Assembly (NCBI GenBank): GCA_013373205.1 | Contig: JABXIG010000011.1 | Location: 1-64,000, forward strand | DNA from: Methylocystaceae bacterium | Lineage (GTDB): Bacteria > Pseudomonadota > Alphaproteobacteria > Rhodospirillales > Terasakiellaceae | DNA: 64,000 bases | Reading direction: 5' to 3' | Part shown: positions 43,824 through 52,532 of the stretch, one piece after another | Layout: every line of letters starts with the position of its first letter | Position numbering within the stretch: the first letter of the stretch is position 1 | Position numbers and translations under genes: made by a program | Notes under the pieces: generated by a model | Told to the model about the DNA's origin: nothing | Databases searched by the model: none | What the model saw: only the letters and a program-made list of their open reading frames with translations

Positions 43824-44200
43824 TTTATTACGCCTCCGATTTAGCGGTTCTTTACGGGCAATGCAAAAACACAAGCGGGTGGTTCATGTGTTACCATCCA
43901 CCTTGTTTTCGTTTCCCATAATTTCAAGAGTGGGATGATTATGTCATCCCTTATGTCTGGTGTAAGTTACTTTCTTTTGGCCAGCGGATTCATGCTTCGA
44001 CCGCCTACCCTAAAGATGGAGAAGACGGTCGTTTTTGTGCAGCCCGCAAGGTTTTGCAAGAATATGGCTTACCCCTAGATATTGTGTGTATGACGCGCCT
44101 GTGTCAACAAATTATAGGGTAAATAGCTCATTTTTTATGAGCAAAAAGATTCCGCTTCTGTAACAGTACGCACTTTGCCTGATGTTTGAAAAATAACCCT
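43824..44200 (-). promoter_or_regulatory. Long nrdAB upstream/leader region
   Basis: About 375 bases between nrdA and the next gene on the same strand. It contains the nrdA ribosome site, a GGGATGA/TCATCCC hairpin at 43932-43950, and the promoter region at 44072-44120, implying an untranslated leader of roughly 250 bases. No known riboswitch could be recognised. A start-less open frame on the plus strand (about 43912-44122) is not considered a gene. Confidence 0.5.
44072..44120 (-). promoter_or_regulatory. nrdR box: Probable NrdR box pair with nrdAB promoter
   Basis: On the minus strand two sites resembling the NrdR box (acaCWATATaTWGtgt) are found at 44105-44120 (ACCCTATAATTTGTTG) and 44072-44087 (ACACAATATCTAGGGG), 33 bases apart start to start, close to the usual 31-32. 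A TTGACA (-35) at 44102-44107 lies between them with a weak -10 (CAATAT) 17 bases on. The arrangement fits repression of nrdAB by NrdR. Confidence 0.55.
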
Positions 44201-45871
44201 TTAGGATAAGTGGGAAACGGCACGATCAATGCCGACATCGATGGTTTCAAGGATTTCTTCACCCAGGAACACACCATCTTCTTCCTGGCGTTGTTTCAAG
44301 GTGTTGACTTCTATGAAGATATCGAGAATTTCCTGCACTACTTTCTTTACGCCACCCTCTAATTTGTCGATCTGACGCTTTAATAGATTCTCTGAAGCCT
44401 GAATGCGTTTTCCAACCTTGGAGGCATGGATGGTTTCATGAACATGGAAGTAATCTTTCAGGGCTTGTCGGACGGTTGCTTTATCTGCCCTGTCTTTGAG
44501 AACACGCAAGATGTGTTTTGCATGTTCCATAGGGCGGCGGCGCAATTCGTCCATAGTCAGGGGCAGGCGTTCGACGACAAAATTCTGCGACATACATGCT
44601 GCTTGTAACATATTAATGTCAAAGGAATTTTTACGCTGGAACAGGACCAGAATGACGAGATCGAAAAAGATGTTATCGTAGAATTTATAGAGCCGCGATA
44701 GATTGGTTATGACCGGGCCGACATCCGGTTCATCCTGTTGGTCAACAATTTGGACGATACATTCATATTCGGTTTCAAACTGTTTTTCATTCAGCTGTAT
44801 GGCATAGGAAATCATACTAAAGCTAAAATGTTGGGACAGGCTGATGATGTTCTTATTTTCTAATGATTGCCATTCTTTATGAATACGAATGGGGGGCGTA
44901 TCCGGCGTATCCGTCTTTTTTGTCTTGGCTTTATTTTCTTTTTCTTTGGTTCCGCCAAATGAAAATACTTTTTTCAGACTGGACCCGATACCGCCATCGT
45001 CATCTTCTTTCTTTTTCCCCCCAATCACGCGTTTTTCCTGAGGCAGGCCTGCACCTTGAATGTTGGCCTTGGCCAGTTCCCCAGCCCAATCGTCAAAAGC
45101 AAGAGCGATGATACCGTCAATGTCGCGGTGATAGGTTTCTTGATAAAGGTTTAGAATATCTTCATCACTGTCATTTTTATTGGTGTGAATATAGACACGT
45201 CGACTAAAGAGGGTGCGTTTTGTCTGGATCAATTCTTCAAAGGCCGGACGTAAGATTTCAGGGAAAGCCGGACTGATCAAAAAGAAAGCGGCCACGCCAT
45301 CATTACGGATGCCGCTGACAGGTACGGCTTTCCCATTTTCAACCTTGATCGTATCGCCACGCAGAAAGGACAAGCGTTTGCATAAACGCTCATAGGCATA
45401 ATTGATGAGAATTTTTTCTTCCCGCGGATAGAGGAAAGCCTTTGGGCCAAAGGCAGGTTCTTCTTTGGCGGGGGCTTTCGGTTTTGGTTCTGCTTCAGGT
45501 TTGGGCTCGGCTTTGGGTTTTGAAGCAGAACGTTTTTCTGCTTCCTGAATGCGTTTGATGGTGTTGCTTAAGGCGGATTGCAGTTCATTGGCGCGTTTTT
45601 TGGCAAAGGAGGTGAATTCCTGATCTTTAAACTCAAGGCATTGCTCCAAAAAGTTGAGCGAGGTTTTCACTTTTAATAATAAATCACCGGGCAGAGGGCC
45701 TTTTTCTTGATTGGTCAATTCTGACACAACCTGATTTACAGCGCCGTCAATGGTACTGATCAGTGTTTCTTTGTCGGTTCCGGGCGGTAGACTGGCAAGA
45801 CGTTCGAAGGCCGTGTTGTCTATCGATGCTGAACCGTTCGGTTCATCAGTTGGCGGCATTGTTTGCATCAA
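44201..45871 (-). CDS. Unknown 556-residue cytoplasmic protein
   Basis: No signal peptide or membrane helix. An N-terminal helical region (1-115) is followed by a Lys/Pro/Glu linker with repeats of KPEAEPKP (about 118-140), a mixed alpha/beta region (about 145-265) with GVAAFFLISPAFPEILRP, a second low-complexity basic linker (about 275-325), and a helical C-terminal half ending in coiled coils (KRIQASENLLKRQIDKLEGG). I do not recognise a family. The two linkers suggest a three-part scaffold. It is divergent from the AsmA gene, 264 bases apart, and upstream of nrdAB on the same strand. Confidence 0.7.
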   Translation of the reverse strand: MMQTMPPTDEPNGSASIDNTAFERLASLPPGTDKETLISTIDGAVNQVVSELTNQEKGPLPGDLLLKVKTSLNFLEQCLEFKDQEFTSFAKKRANELQSALSNTIKRIQEAEKRSASKPKAEPKPEAEPKPKAPAKEEPAFGPKAFLYPREEKILINYAYERLCKRLSFLRGDTIKVENGKAVPVSGIRNDGVAAFFLISPAFPEILRPAFEELIQTKRTLFSRRVYIHTNKNDSDEDILNLYQETYHRDIDGIIALAFDDWAGELAKANIQGAGLPQEKRVIGGKKKEDDDGGIGSSLKKVFSFGGTKEKENKAKTKKTDTPDTPPIRIHKEWQSLENKNIISLSQHFSFSMISYAIQLNEKQFETEYECIVQIVDQQDEPDVGPVITNLSRLYKFYDNIFFDLVILVLFQRKNSFDINMLQAACMSQNFVVERLPLTMDELRRRPMEHAKHILRVLKDRADKATVRQALKDYFHVHETIHASKVGKRIQASENLLKRQIDKLEGGVKKVVQEILDIFIEVNTLKQRQEEDGVFLGEEILETIDVGIDRAVSHLS

Positions 45872-46054
45872 GAGTTCCTGTTCACGTAGCCAGGTTTCAA
45901 TAATGGATTTTTAAATTATTATTATTTTATTTCATCTTATGGTTCAAATTATGAGTGTTTGTGTCCCTTAGATCAAGGCTAACATCAGGTTTGGTCAGAA
46001 AAAAGCGCATTCAATCAAAAAGAGGCAAGTATTTTCGTGTAAAATCGATGTTGA

Positions 46055-46067
46055 AATGATAGTCATT
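46055..46067. promoter_or_regulatory. Fur-box-like palindrome
   Basis: AATGATAGTCATT differs by one base from the centre of the classical Fur consensus (AATGATAATCATT) and is a perfect AATGA-TAG-TCATT palindrome. It lies in the divergent gap, 69 bases before the AsmA start. The flanks do not extend the match, so this is only a suggestion of metal-dependent control. Confidence 0.25.
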
Positions 46068-46135
46068 GTATCGGGGTTTGATATGAAGAACTTACCCTCT
46101 TGGCGTTTTGTGTTTTTACGATCAGGTGATAAAAA

Positions 46136-49100
46136 GTGAAAAAAATCCTTATCGGTTTTGCTGTTCTTGTCGTGCTTGTTGTGGCTGGCCTTTTGGTGGC
46201 GCCAAGCTTTATCGATTGGTCGACCTATCGCGCAGAGATTGCGCAAAAAGTTAAAGAGGTTACGGGGCGCGAATTAACGATTAAGGGTAAGATCAGCTTT
46301 CAATTGCTCCCCAGCCCGAAACTGAGCGTGAGTGACATTCATTTTGCCAATGCCGTGGGTGCTCAAAACCCTGATATGGTTTCGATCCGTCAGCTAGATG
46401 TACGCGTTGCCTTGCTGCCATTATTGGGCGGAAATGTTCATGTCCATTCCCTTCATTTAATTGAACCGACGATTCTACTGGAAGTTCCCCCTAATCAACA
46501 AGGCAACTGGGTTCTGAGCGCGGCTGGCGAAGCTGCGCAAAATATTGACACGCCCCGTCAAAGTGGCGAGCCGGTCTTTAACGTGGATGAACCAGAACAG
46601 AATACAGATCTGCCTGTTCAGATTGATGATTTTATTATTGAAAACGGGCGTTTGATTTATCGTGATCCGGCGAATGATATTTATGAAGAAGTTTCTGATC
46701 TCAACAGCCGGTTTGCGTTGGCGAGTCTGAACGGTCCGTATGAAGCGTCTGGCACATTGAATTTCCGCAATCTCCCTATCGGGTTTGAAACCAGTGTTGG
46801 GCAGATTATCCATGGTCGCACGGCAAGTTTTGCGACCGAGGTGACGCTGGCTCATGGGGAAACGTTGGCCCGTATATCTGGTACAGTTGCCAATTTAAAT
46901 GAAGCCCCGCGACTAAAGACCAAGCTGGATATTAAAGGAAAAAGTCTGGCTGGTTTAATCAGCGCATTTTCGAAAGAGGATACGCTGCCCGGTGGGTTGG
47001 ATCGCGCCTTTAAAATGGCGGGTGATCTATCCGTCAGTGCCCAAGCGGTGAGTTTTGACGGGGATGGCCTTGATTTGAGTTTGGGCGACGATCATGGTCG
47101 GGTTCAGCTTGATGTTGGCCTTGGTGAGAAGAAAACGATTAAGGCAGATATTAGCTTTCGTAAAATTGATGCGGATCATTGGTTAACGACAACCCCTTAT
47201 CAAGTGGTTGCCCCCAAACCGTTACCGTTGGTGATTGAACAGACAAGCCGTTTGCTGCCGCAGCAGGACATCGCGATTAAAGCGCCCGCCTCAGATGCGG
47301 ATGCGACACAAGAACGTGAAAAACAAACCCCAGCGCAATATCTTATTCCAAAAGATGTGGAGGGTGAAGTTAGCTTGAATGTGGAAGCGATTTTGCTTAA
47401 AGGCGAATCGGTTAGGCAATTACAGGCGCGTTTGGCCCTTATTGAAGGCGAAGTTGCCTTGGAACGTCTGTCGGCAATTTTGCCCGGTGCGGGTGAATTT
47501 TCTGTTGTTGGTGTGGCGGGGGAGCGACAGGGCGCGGTCCAGTTTGATGGCTCACTTGATCTCAATGTTACGCATTTACGCGGGGCTTTGGACTGGGCAG
47601 GGCTGGATGTATCACAGGTGCCCCATGACCGATTGCAGCAACTGGGGCTGAGTACTCAGATTAGCGCAACACCGCAAACGATGCGGCTGGTCGGATTAAA
47701 AGCCAAAATGGATGGATCGACACTAAGTGGGGCGGCAACGATTGCGTTACGCTCGCGTCCTTCTTTTGGGGTTGGGCTGGTTTTGGATCGTTTCAATGTG
47801 GATGCTTATTTACCGCAACAGCCAGAAGCAACACCGTCACCGGGCGTTTCAAAAAAGGCAGGTTCAACAACGAATACAGCGGCATCCACACAGACAGGAA
47901 ACACAGCAAGCCAAGCTTTTGATGCACTGGGGATGCTTGAAAGTTTCGATGCAAATCTGGACATTTCCCTCGGTCAGTTGACTTATCAAAAACGTAATAT
48001 CAGTCAGGCCAAATTAGTGGCGACCATTTATAATGGTGATGTAGAGATCAAACAGGCCGACGTTGCGGATTTTGCCGGATTAAAACTGGGCGCCAGTGGT
48101 AAAATTGTACGCAAAGACAAATCGATCCTGACTGAAAATCTGTCGATTAATGCCTCGGGTAAGGATATTTCGGGTGCGGCAAAACTGGCTGGTCTGGATC
48201 ATGTTCTTAACTGGAAAAATCTGGGTAGTGTGGCGATATCGGCAACGTTGAACGACAATCTTCTGGCGCCGGAATTGGATGTGAGTCTGGACGCATTGGG
48301 GACCAGCGTAATCCTTGCAGGGCGTGCTGATCTTTTGCCTTTGCCAAAACTGGATGCGACCCTGAATGCGCAATTGTCTGACTTTCCGGGCTTGGTTCGT
48401 GGGCTGGGGTTGGGATATCGCCCATCAGGTAATCCCGGCAAAATCGATATCAGCACCGATGTGGTCTATATGGTCAATGAAGTTTCCCTTAACAATATTG
48501 ATGGTCATGTAGGCAAGACCCCTTTCAGCGGCATGGCTTCTTATAAGATGGGGCAACGTCCCTTGTTGAATGTGGATGTCAAAACTGGGGTTCTTCGTCT
48601 TGATCCTTTCATGACATCAACGGATAAATCAGGGGGCACGACGGCTCAACGCTCTTCTTCTTCGGCTGAAACATCATCCGAAGGGGTCGGCACGCGCACA
48701 GAACAACGCTGGTCACGCACACCTATAGACATGAGCGCATTGGTTGGTCTGGATGGTAAGATCGTCATTCAGAGCGAAGGGCTTTTGTATGAAAAGATAA
48801 AAGCCCTGAATGTGACGCATACCTCTGAGATGAAAGAGGGTGTGATAAATGCGACGGATGAAATTGGAAACCTTTTTGGTGGGAAGGTGGCCGCGCTATC
48901 ACAATTAACAGTCACAGATGCACTTAAGGCTAAGACGGATTTGAAAGTGACGGGTGTGGATGTCTCACAGGCGTTGACACAGTTGGGCAAGGATACAAAT
49001 GCCAGTGGTCAATTTGATTTAACGACGCAAGTGAATACGGCGGGAAAAAGCCAATGGGATTTCGTTAATAACCTGAATGGTACAAGCACGATGGATTTGA

Positions 49101-49729
49101 AAAAAGTCTCCGTCGCAAGTAAAGGGGGGTCAGTTCTGGATATTTTGAATTTCCTAGCCGTGCTGTCCGGTACCAATCCGAAAAAAGGTCTGGCTGATGT
49201 AACGGCGGCGGCCACTTTTACAAATGGGGTTGCAGATCTGACAAAGGCCCAACTGTCGTCCAATATCGCAAGCGGCACAGCAGATGGCACGGTTCATCTG
49301 CCGAACTGGACGATGGATATCGCGGGGAAACTGAATGTGCAGCAAAATGCACTGGTTGGTTTGTTGGCGCAAAAAGCCAAAATGAAATCTGAATATCCCT
49401 TCAGCTTGCGAGGACCGCTTGACAGCCCTGATGTCAAATTGGATACGGGCGGTGTTGCAAGTGGGGGTGGTCTTGTGATCCCGCTTTCGGACAAGCTTGA
49501 AAAGAAAGGCGTTGGTACTCTTCTGCGTGGCCTCTTAGGTGCTGGTGGGGTTAAAACTCACGCTCCTGCAAATGACAATGAAACCGTTCCAACACCAACT
49601 GAATCGCAAGATGGTACTGTCACCCCACCGCCTCCGCCACCGGGGGGGACATCGAACGAGCAACAAAGTCAGCCGTCTGTGGAAGAGCAGTTGATCAAAG
49701 GGCTCGGGCAGTTTTTGAAGAATAAATAG
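46136..49729 (+). CDS. Large AsmA family protein
   Basis: A 1,197-residue protein with one N-terminal membrane helix (about residues 4-24) and a very long periplasmic body. The AsmA signature follows the helix: FIDWSTYRAEIAQKVKEVTG, LTIKGKISFQLLPSPKLSVS. The C-terminal AsmA_2-type region includes DFVNNLNGTSTMDLKK and LSSNIASGTADGTVHL. It ends in a Pro-rich, Gln-rich tail. These bridge-like proteins are implicated in moving phospholipid to the outer membrane or in outer-membrane assembly. GTG start at 46136, with AGGTGA upstream. Confidence 0.93.
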   Translation: MKKILIGFAVLVVLVVAGLLVAPSFIDWSTYRAEIAQKVKEVTGRELTIKGKISFQLLPSPKLSVSDIHFANAVGAQNPDMVSIRQLDVRVALLPLLGGNVHVHSLHLIEPTILLEVPPNQQGNWVLSAAGEAAQNIDTPRQSGEPVFNVDEPEQNTDLPVQIDDFIIENGRLIYRDPANDIYEEVSDLNSRFALASLNGPYEASGTLNFRNLPIGFETSVGQIIHGRTASFATEVTLAHGETLARISGTVANLNEAPRLKTKLDIKGKSLAGLISAFSKEDTLPGGLDRAFKMAGDLSVSAQAVSFDGDGLDLSLGDDHGRVQLDVGLGEKKTIKADISFRKIDADHWLTTTPYQVVAPKPLPLVIEQTSRLLPQQDIAIKAPASDADATQEREKQTPAQYLIPKDVEGEVSLNVEAILLKGESVRQLQARLALIEGEVALERLSAILPGAGEFSVVGVAGERQGAVQFDGSLDLNVTHLRGALDWAGLDVSQVPHDRLQQLGLSTQISATPQTMRLVGLKAKMDGSTLSGAATIALRSRPSFGVGLVLDRFNVDAYLPQQPEATPSPGVSKKAGSTTNTAASTQTGNTASQAFDALGMLESFDANLDISLGQLTYQKRNISQAKLVATIYNGDVEIKQADVADFAGLKLGASGKIVRKDKSILTENLSINASGKDISGAAKLAGLDHVLNWKNLGSVAISATLNDNLLAPELDVSLDALGTSVILAGRADLLPLPKLDATLNAQLSDFPGLVRGLGLGYRPSGNPGKIDISTDVVYMVNEVSLNNIDGHVGKTPFSGMASYKMGQRPLLNVDVKTGVLRLDPFMTSTDKSGGTTAQRSSSSAETSSEGVGTRTEQRWSRTPIDMSALVGLDGKIVIQSEGLLYEKIKALNVTHTSEMKEGVINATDEIGNLFGGKVAALSQLTVTDALKAKTDLKVTGVDVSQALTQLGKDTNASGQFDLTTQVNTAGKSQWDFVNNLNGTSTMDLKKVSVASKGGSVLDILNFLAVLSGTNPKKGLADVTAAATFTNGVADLTKAQLSSNIASGTADGTVHLPNWTMDIAGKLNVQQNALVGLLAQKAKMKSEYPFSLRGPLDSPDVKLDTGGVASGGGLVIPLSDKLEKKGVGTLLRGLLGAGGVKTHAPANDNETVPTPTESQDGTVTPPPPPPGGTSNEQQSQPSVEEQLIKGLGQFLKNK

Positions 49730-49742
49730 GGGGTGCGAGTCA

Positions 49743-49760
49743 TTCTGGCCTTTACCGGAA
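49743..49760. repeat. Possible REP-like hairpin, copy E
   Basis: TTCTGG pairs with CCGGAA (one T-G pair) around a 6-base loop, with ACGACAGAAATCCGG beyond it. The wording resembles decayed versions of the GTCATTCCGG...CCGGAATGACAG repeat type. It lies between convergent AsmA and RHH genes, where it could also slow transcription. Confidence 0.35.
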
Positions 49761-49775
49761 CGACAGAAATCCGGC

Positions 49776-50138
49776 TTAACCGCGGCGCATGTTTTCCAGA
49801 ATATAAACACGGATGGCACTGGACAGGTTGCCTGTGCGTTCTTTGTCGATCTCGCTGATCATGGCGTTCATGGATAGGCCACGTGCTTCGGCTAAATCTT
49901 TCAGGGCATCCCAAAAGGCATTCTCCAAAGATACACTGGTGCCGTGGCCAGAAATCGTGACCGATCGTTTACGAAGTGATAGTTTTTCCGTCATTAATGG
50001 TGCGCTCATTCCCCGGTGTTCCCAATACATGTTAACGGCTTCTGCACTTTGTGTCAGCATATCCAATGGTATCCCTGTTAAAGTTCTGTGTTGGTGGTGT
50101 TGTTCTTTTATTATTGTGCCCATATTTAGGGCTTTCAT
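49776..50138 (-). CDS. Ribbon-helix-helix domain protein
   Basis: About 120 residues. The C-terminal 75 hold an RHH-type DNA-binding core: LRKRSVTISGHGTSVSLE, NAFWDALKDLAEARGLSMN, then DKERTGNLSSAIRVYILE. This matches a short alphaproteobacterial family of RHH proteins of unknown target. The start is unclear: ATGs at 50138, 50123 and 50009 are all in frame and none has a strong ribosome site; the shortest still includes the full domain. It is divergent from the LysR gene, sharing a gap of about 55 bases. Confidence 0.75.
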   Translation of the reverse strand: MKALNMGTIIKEQHHQHRTLTGIPLDMLTQSAEAVNMYWEHRGMSAPLMTEKLSLRKRSVTISGHGTSVSLENAFWDALKDLAEARGLSMNAMISEIDKERTGNLSSAIRVYILENMRRG

Positions 50139-50193
50139 TGTCTGCAAACAAACGATAAGATTTCATCAATTAGATGAATTAAATTCATGTGTG

Positions 50194-51129
50194 ATGATGC
50201 CTAGACACCTTCCGCCTTTACCACAGTTGCGATCATTTGAAGCTGCAGCACGTTACTTAAGCTTTAAAAAAGCCGCAGAAGATCTGCATGTCACGCCCTC
50301 TGCCGTGTCTCATGCGGTGCAGGCGTTGGAAGATTATATCGGCGTGAAACTATTTCATCGCTTGGGCCGTTCCAAAAAGTCGGACAAGGCATTGGTTTTA
50401 ACGGATGCCGGTAAAATTCTTTTTCCCTGTCTGATGCGCAGCTTTGATGACATTTCAGAGGTGGTGACATCGGTAATGGCACAAGGCGCAGGTGATATTC
50501 TGACCGTCGCAACGGCACCGATCTTTGCCAAATCCTGGTTGATGCCGCGCCTGCATCGATTTGTGGAAGCTCATCCCGATGTCAATATCCGCATCAATTC
50601 TACCCTTAACCCCTCAGGCAGTTTGTATGATGGCTTCGATGTGGGCTTGATGTATGGGCGCGGGGGCTGGACCGATTTGATGGCACAAAAACTGTTTAGC
50701 GAAACCATGGTGCCGGTTTGTTCACCCTGGTTAATGAAAGTGGGTCCGGGTCTGGATAAGCCAGATGATCTAATTCATTACACCTTGATCCATAGTGAAG
50801 CCCGCCTGACCACTTGGGCCATGTGGCTGGAAAATGCAGGCGTGCGCGGCCTGAATCCGGCCAAGGGGCTGCACTTTAACCGCGCGGCCCTTGCGATTGA
50901 TGCGGCCATCAACGGTCTGGGCGTGGCGTTGGAAGGTAAAACAGCTGTGCAGGATGAATTAAAAGCCGGAAAGCTGGTTATCCCGTTTGAAGCACCGTCT
51001 TTACCGGATCAAAGCGATGGTTATTATCTGACCTTCCCTGCGGGACGCGCAGAAGTTCCAAAAGTTGTTTTATTTAAGGAATGGGTCCTTAAAGAAGCAG
51101 TCATGCAAAATGAGCAAGTCACTGTCTGA
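50194..51129 (+). CDS. LysR-type regulator, GcvA-like
   Basis: A 311-residue regulator. The winged helix-turn-helix is RSFEAAARYLSFKKAAEDL, TPSAVSHAVQALEDYIG, KLFHRLGRS; the PLPQLRSFEAAAR opening is that of the GcvA-like group. The effector-binding domain covers about 95-300 (LTVATAPIFAKSWLMPRL, FDVGLMYGRG). The start is the ATG at 50194, or the adjacent one at 50197; the frame is open far upstream, but that part overlaps the divergent RHH gene. Likely targets are the RHH gene or the downstream rquA; that is inference. Confidence 0.9.
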   Translation: MMPRHLPPLPQLRSFEAAARYLSFKKAAEDLHVTPSAVSHAVQALEDYIGVKLFHRLGRSKKSDKALVLTDAGKILFPCLMRSFDDISEVVTSVMAQGAGDILTVATAPIFAKSWLMPRLHRFVEAHPDVNIRINSTLNPSGSLYDGFDVGLMYGRGGWTDLMAQKLFSETMVPVCSPWLMKVGPGLDKPDDLIHYTLIHSEARLTTWAMWLENAGVRGLNPAKGLHFNRAALAIDAAINGLGVALEGKTAVQDELKAGKLVIPFEAPSLPDQSDGYYLTFPAGRAEVPKVVLFKEWVLKEAVMQNEQVTV

Positions 51130-51195
51130 AAAGCTTCATTTGGAAAATTGAAAAAATCATATATGATGCAGTGCAGTGTTCATTAAGGGGGTCTC

Positions 51196-51909
51196 ATGAC
51201 CTATGTAAGAAAGCAGGAAGTTTCCCAGGCTTCTGCGGGCGAAGGCAGTTCTGTGTCTTTGCCGGAATATCTACAAAAAACATACACTTGGGCATATCTT
51301 AACCCTAAGACCGTGCCGTTTTTAAGTTCCGCCCCGGTGGTTGCGGCTATTTTGTGGGGCAATGCCAATCGCTTGATCCGCATGACTACGGATGAGATTG
51401 AGCCGGGTCAGCGGGTTCTGCAATCTGCAGCCGTTTATGGTCGTTTTTCAACTGATCTGGCGAAAGCCGTCGGGTCAAACGGTCATTTGGATGTGATTGA
51501 TGTCGCGCCGATTCAGGTCGAAACCGCGAAGAAACGGGTGAAAGGTTTTGCCCAAGCCCACGTTAAGTTGGGTGATGCATCCGTTGTGCAGACCAATCCC
51601 TATGACACGGTTGCTTGTTTCTTCCTGCTGCATGAAGTGCCGGAAGATATGAAAGAAAAAATCGTTAATGCCATGCTGAAATCTGTAAAACCTGAAGGTA
51701 AGCTGGTGTTTGTGGATTATCACAAGCCTGCTCGTTTTCACCCCTTGCGTCCTATCATGACCAAGGTGTTTGATTGGCTGGAACCTTTTGCCAAGGGCCT
51801 GTGGGGGAAAGAAATCAGGGATTACGCCCACGAGGCAGACCAATGGAACTGGCAGAAAGAAACCATCTTTGGCGGGTTGTATCAGAAAGTCGTGGTTACG
51901 AAGCGATAA
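51196..51909 (+). CDS. rquA: Probable rhodoquinone biosynthesis protein RquA
   Basis: A 237-residue class I methyltransferase-fold protein. LPEYLQKTYTWAYLNPKTV, ILWGNANRL, VLQSAAVYGRFSTDL (SAM loop), LDVIDVAPIQVE, CFFLLHEVPEDMKE and FVDYHKPARFHPLRP are the stretches I associate with RquA, which converts ubiquinone to rhodoquinone, the low-potential quinone used with fumarate reductase in anaerobic respiration. The match is from memory of the family; a generic SAM-dependent methyltransferase is the alternative. GGGGG lies about 7 bases before the ATG at 51196. It overlaps the convergent LysE gene by 14 bases. Confidence 0.75.
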   Translation: MTYVRKQEVSQASAGEGSSVSLPEYLQKTYTWAYLNPKTVPFLSSAPVVAAILWGNANRLIRMTTDEIEPGQRVLQSAAVYGRFSTDLAKAVGSNGHLDVIDVAPIQVETAKKRVKGFAQAHVKLGDASVVQTNPYDTVACFFLLHEVPEDMKEKIVNAMLKSVKPEGKLVFVDYHKPARFHPLRPIMTKVFDWLEPFAKGLWGKEIRDYAHEADQWNWQKETIFGGLYQKVVVTKR

Positions 51910-52531
51910 TCAAATGTTCCCACAACATCAAGGCGGCGAATAAAAGCAGGAACATCCCTGTTGCCGCATTGACTGTTTTTTGAACCCGTGGACGTGATAG
52001 CCAACCGCGCACCGCATCGGCTGCAAAAGCCAATGGTGCTTGCCAGATCACATTGATGATGACGAGTGTACCCGCCAGTAGGACCAGCTGTAAGGTGACA
52101 TTGCCGCGTTGCGGTTCGACAAAGTTAGGCAACAGGGCCAAGAACAGGATGATGACCTTAGGGTTTAACAGATTACACAAAAGCGCATCACGGATGGCTT
52201 TGTGGGGTGTGATGGCAGGACCATTCTTATCAAATTTTAAGGTTGCACCACGAAAGCCCTGAATCCCAATCCAGGCAAGATAGGCTGCACCCAGCACTGC
52301 CACGGTTTTAAATAAAATCGGGCTGGAAGCCACAATGACGGAGATACCAAAAATAGCCAGCAATGTGTGACAGATTAGCCCCAGTTGCACGCCAAGCACC
52401 GTTGCTATCCCAACCTTACGCCCAGAATTTAAGGCATAGCGCAAGATCAGGACCGTATCGGGTCCGGGTGAAAGGACGATGGCCCCGGCAGTCAGGCAGA
52501 AGGCAAGTAAAGTAGCACCATCTATTGGCAT
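51896..52531 (-). CDS. LysE family amino-acid exporter
   Basis: A 211-residue membrane protein with about six helices. The LysE/RhtB signature AGAIVLSPGPDTVLILRYAL lies near the N-terminus, followed by GVQLGLICHTLLAIFG and CNLLNPKVIILFLALLPNFV. The ATG at 52531 is one base after the stop of the alpha/beta hydrolase gene, so the two are co-transcribed. Substrate unknown; the family exports amino acids or homoserine lactones. Confidence 0.9.
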   Translation of the reverse strand: MPIDGATLLAFCLTAGAIVLSPGPDTVLILRYALNSGRKVGIATVLGVQLGLICHTLLAIFGISVIVASSPILFKTVAVLGAAYLAWIGIQGFRGATLKFDKNGPAITPHKAIRDALLCNLLNPKVIILFLALLPNFVEPQRGNVTLQLVLLAGTLVIINVIWQAPLAFAADAVRGWLSRPRVQKTVNAATGMFLLLFAALMLWEHLIIAS

Positions 52532-52532
52532 G

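Noticed and set aside
43912-44122. A start-less plus-strand frame of about 67 codons in the nrdAB upstream region, with a protein-like composition
   Set aside because: No ATG, GTG or TTG near its beginning and no ribosome site; it overlaps the probable NrdR boxes. It could be a gene remnant but cannot be supported.
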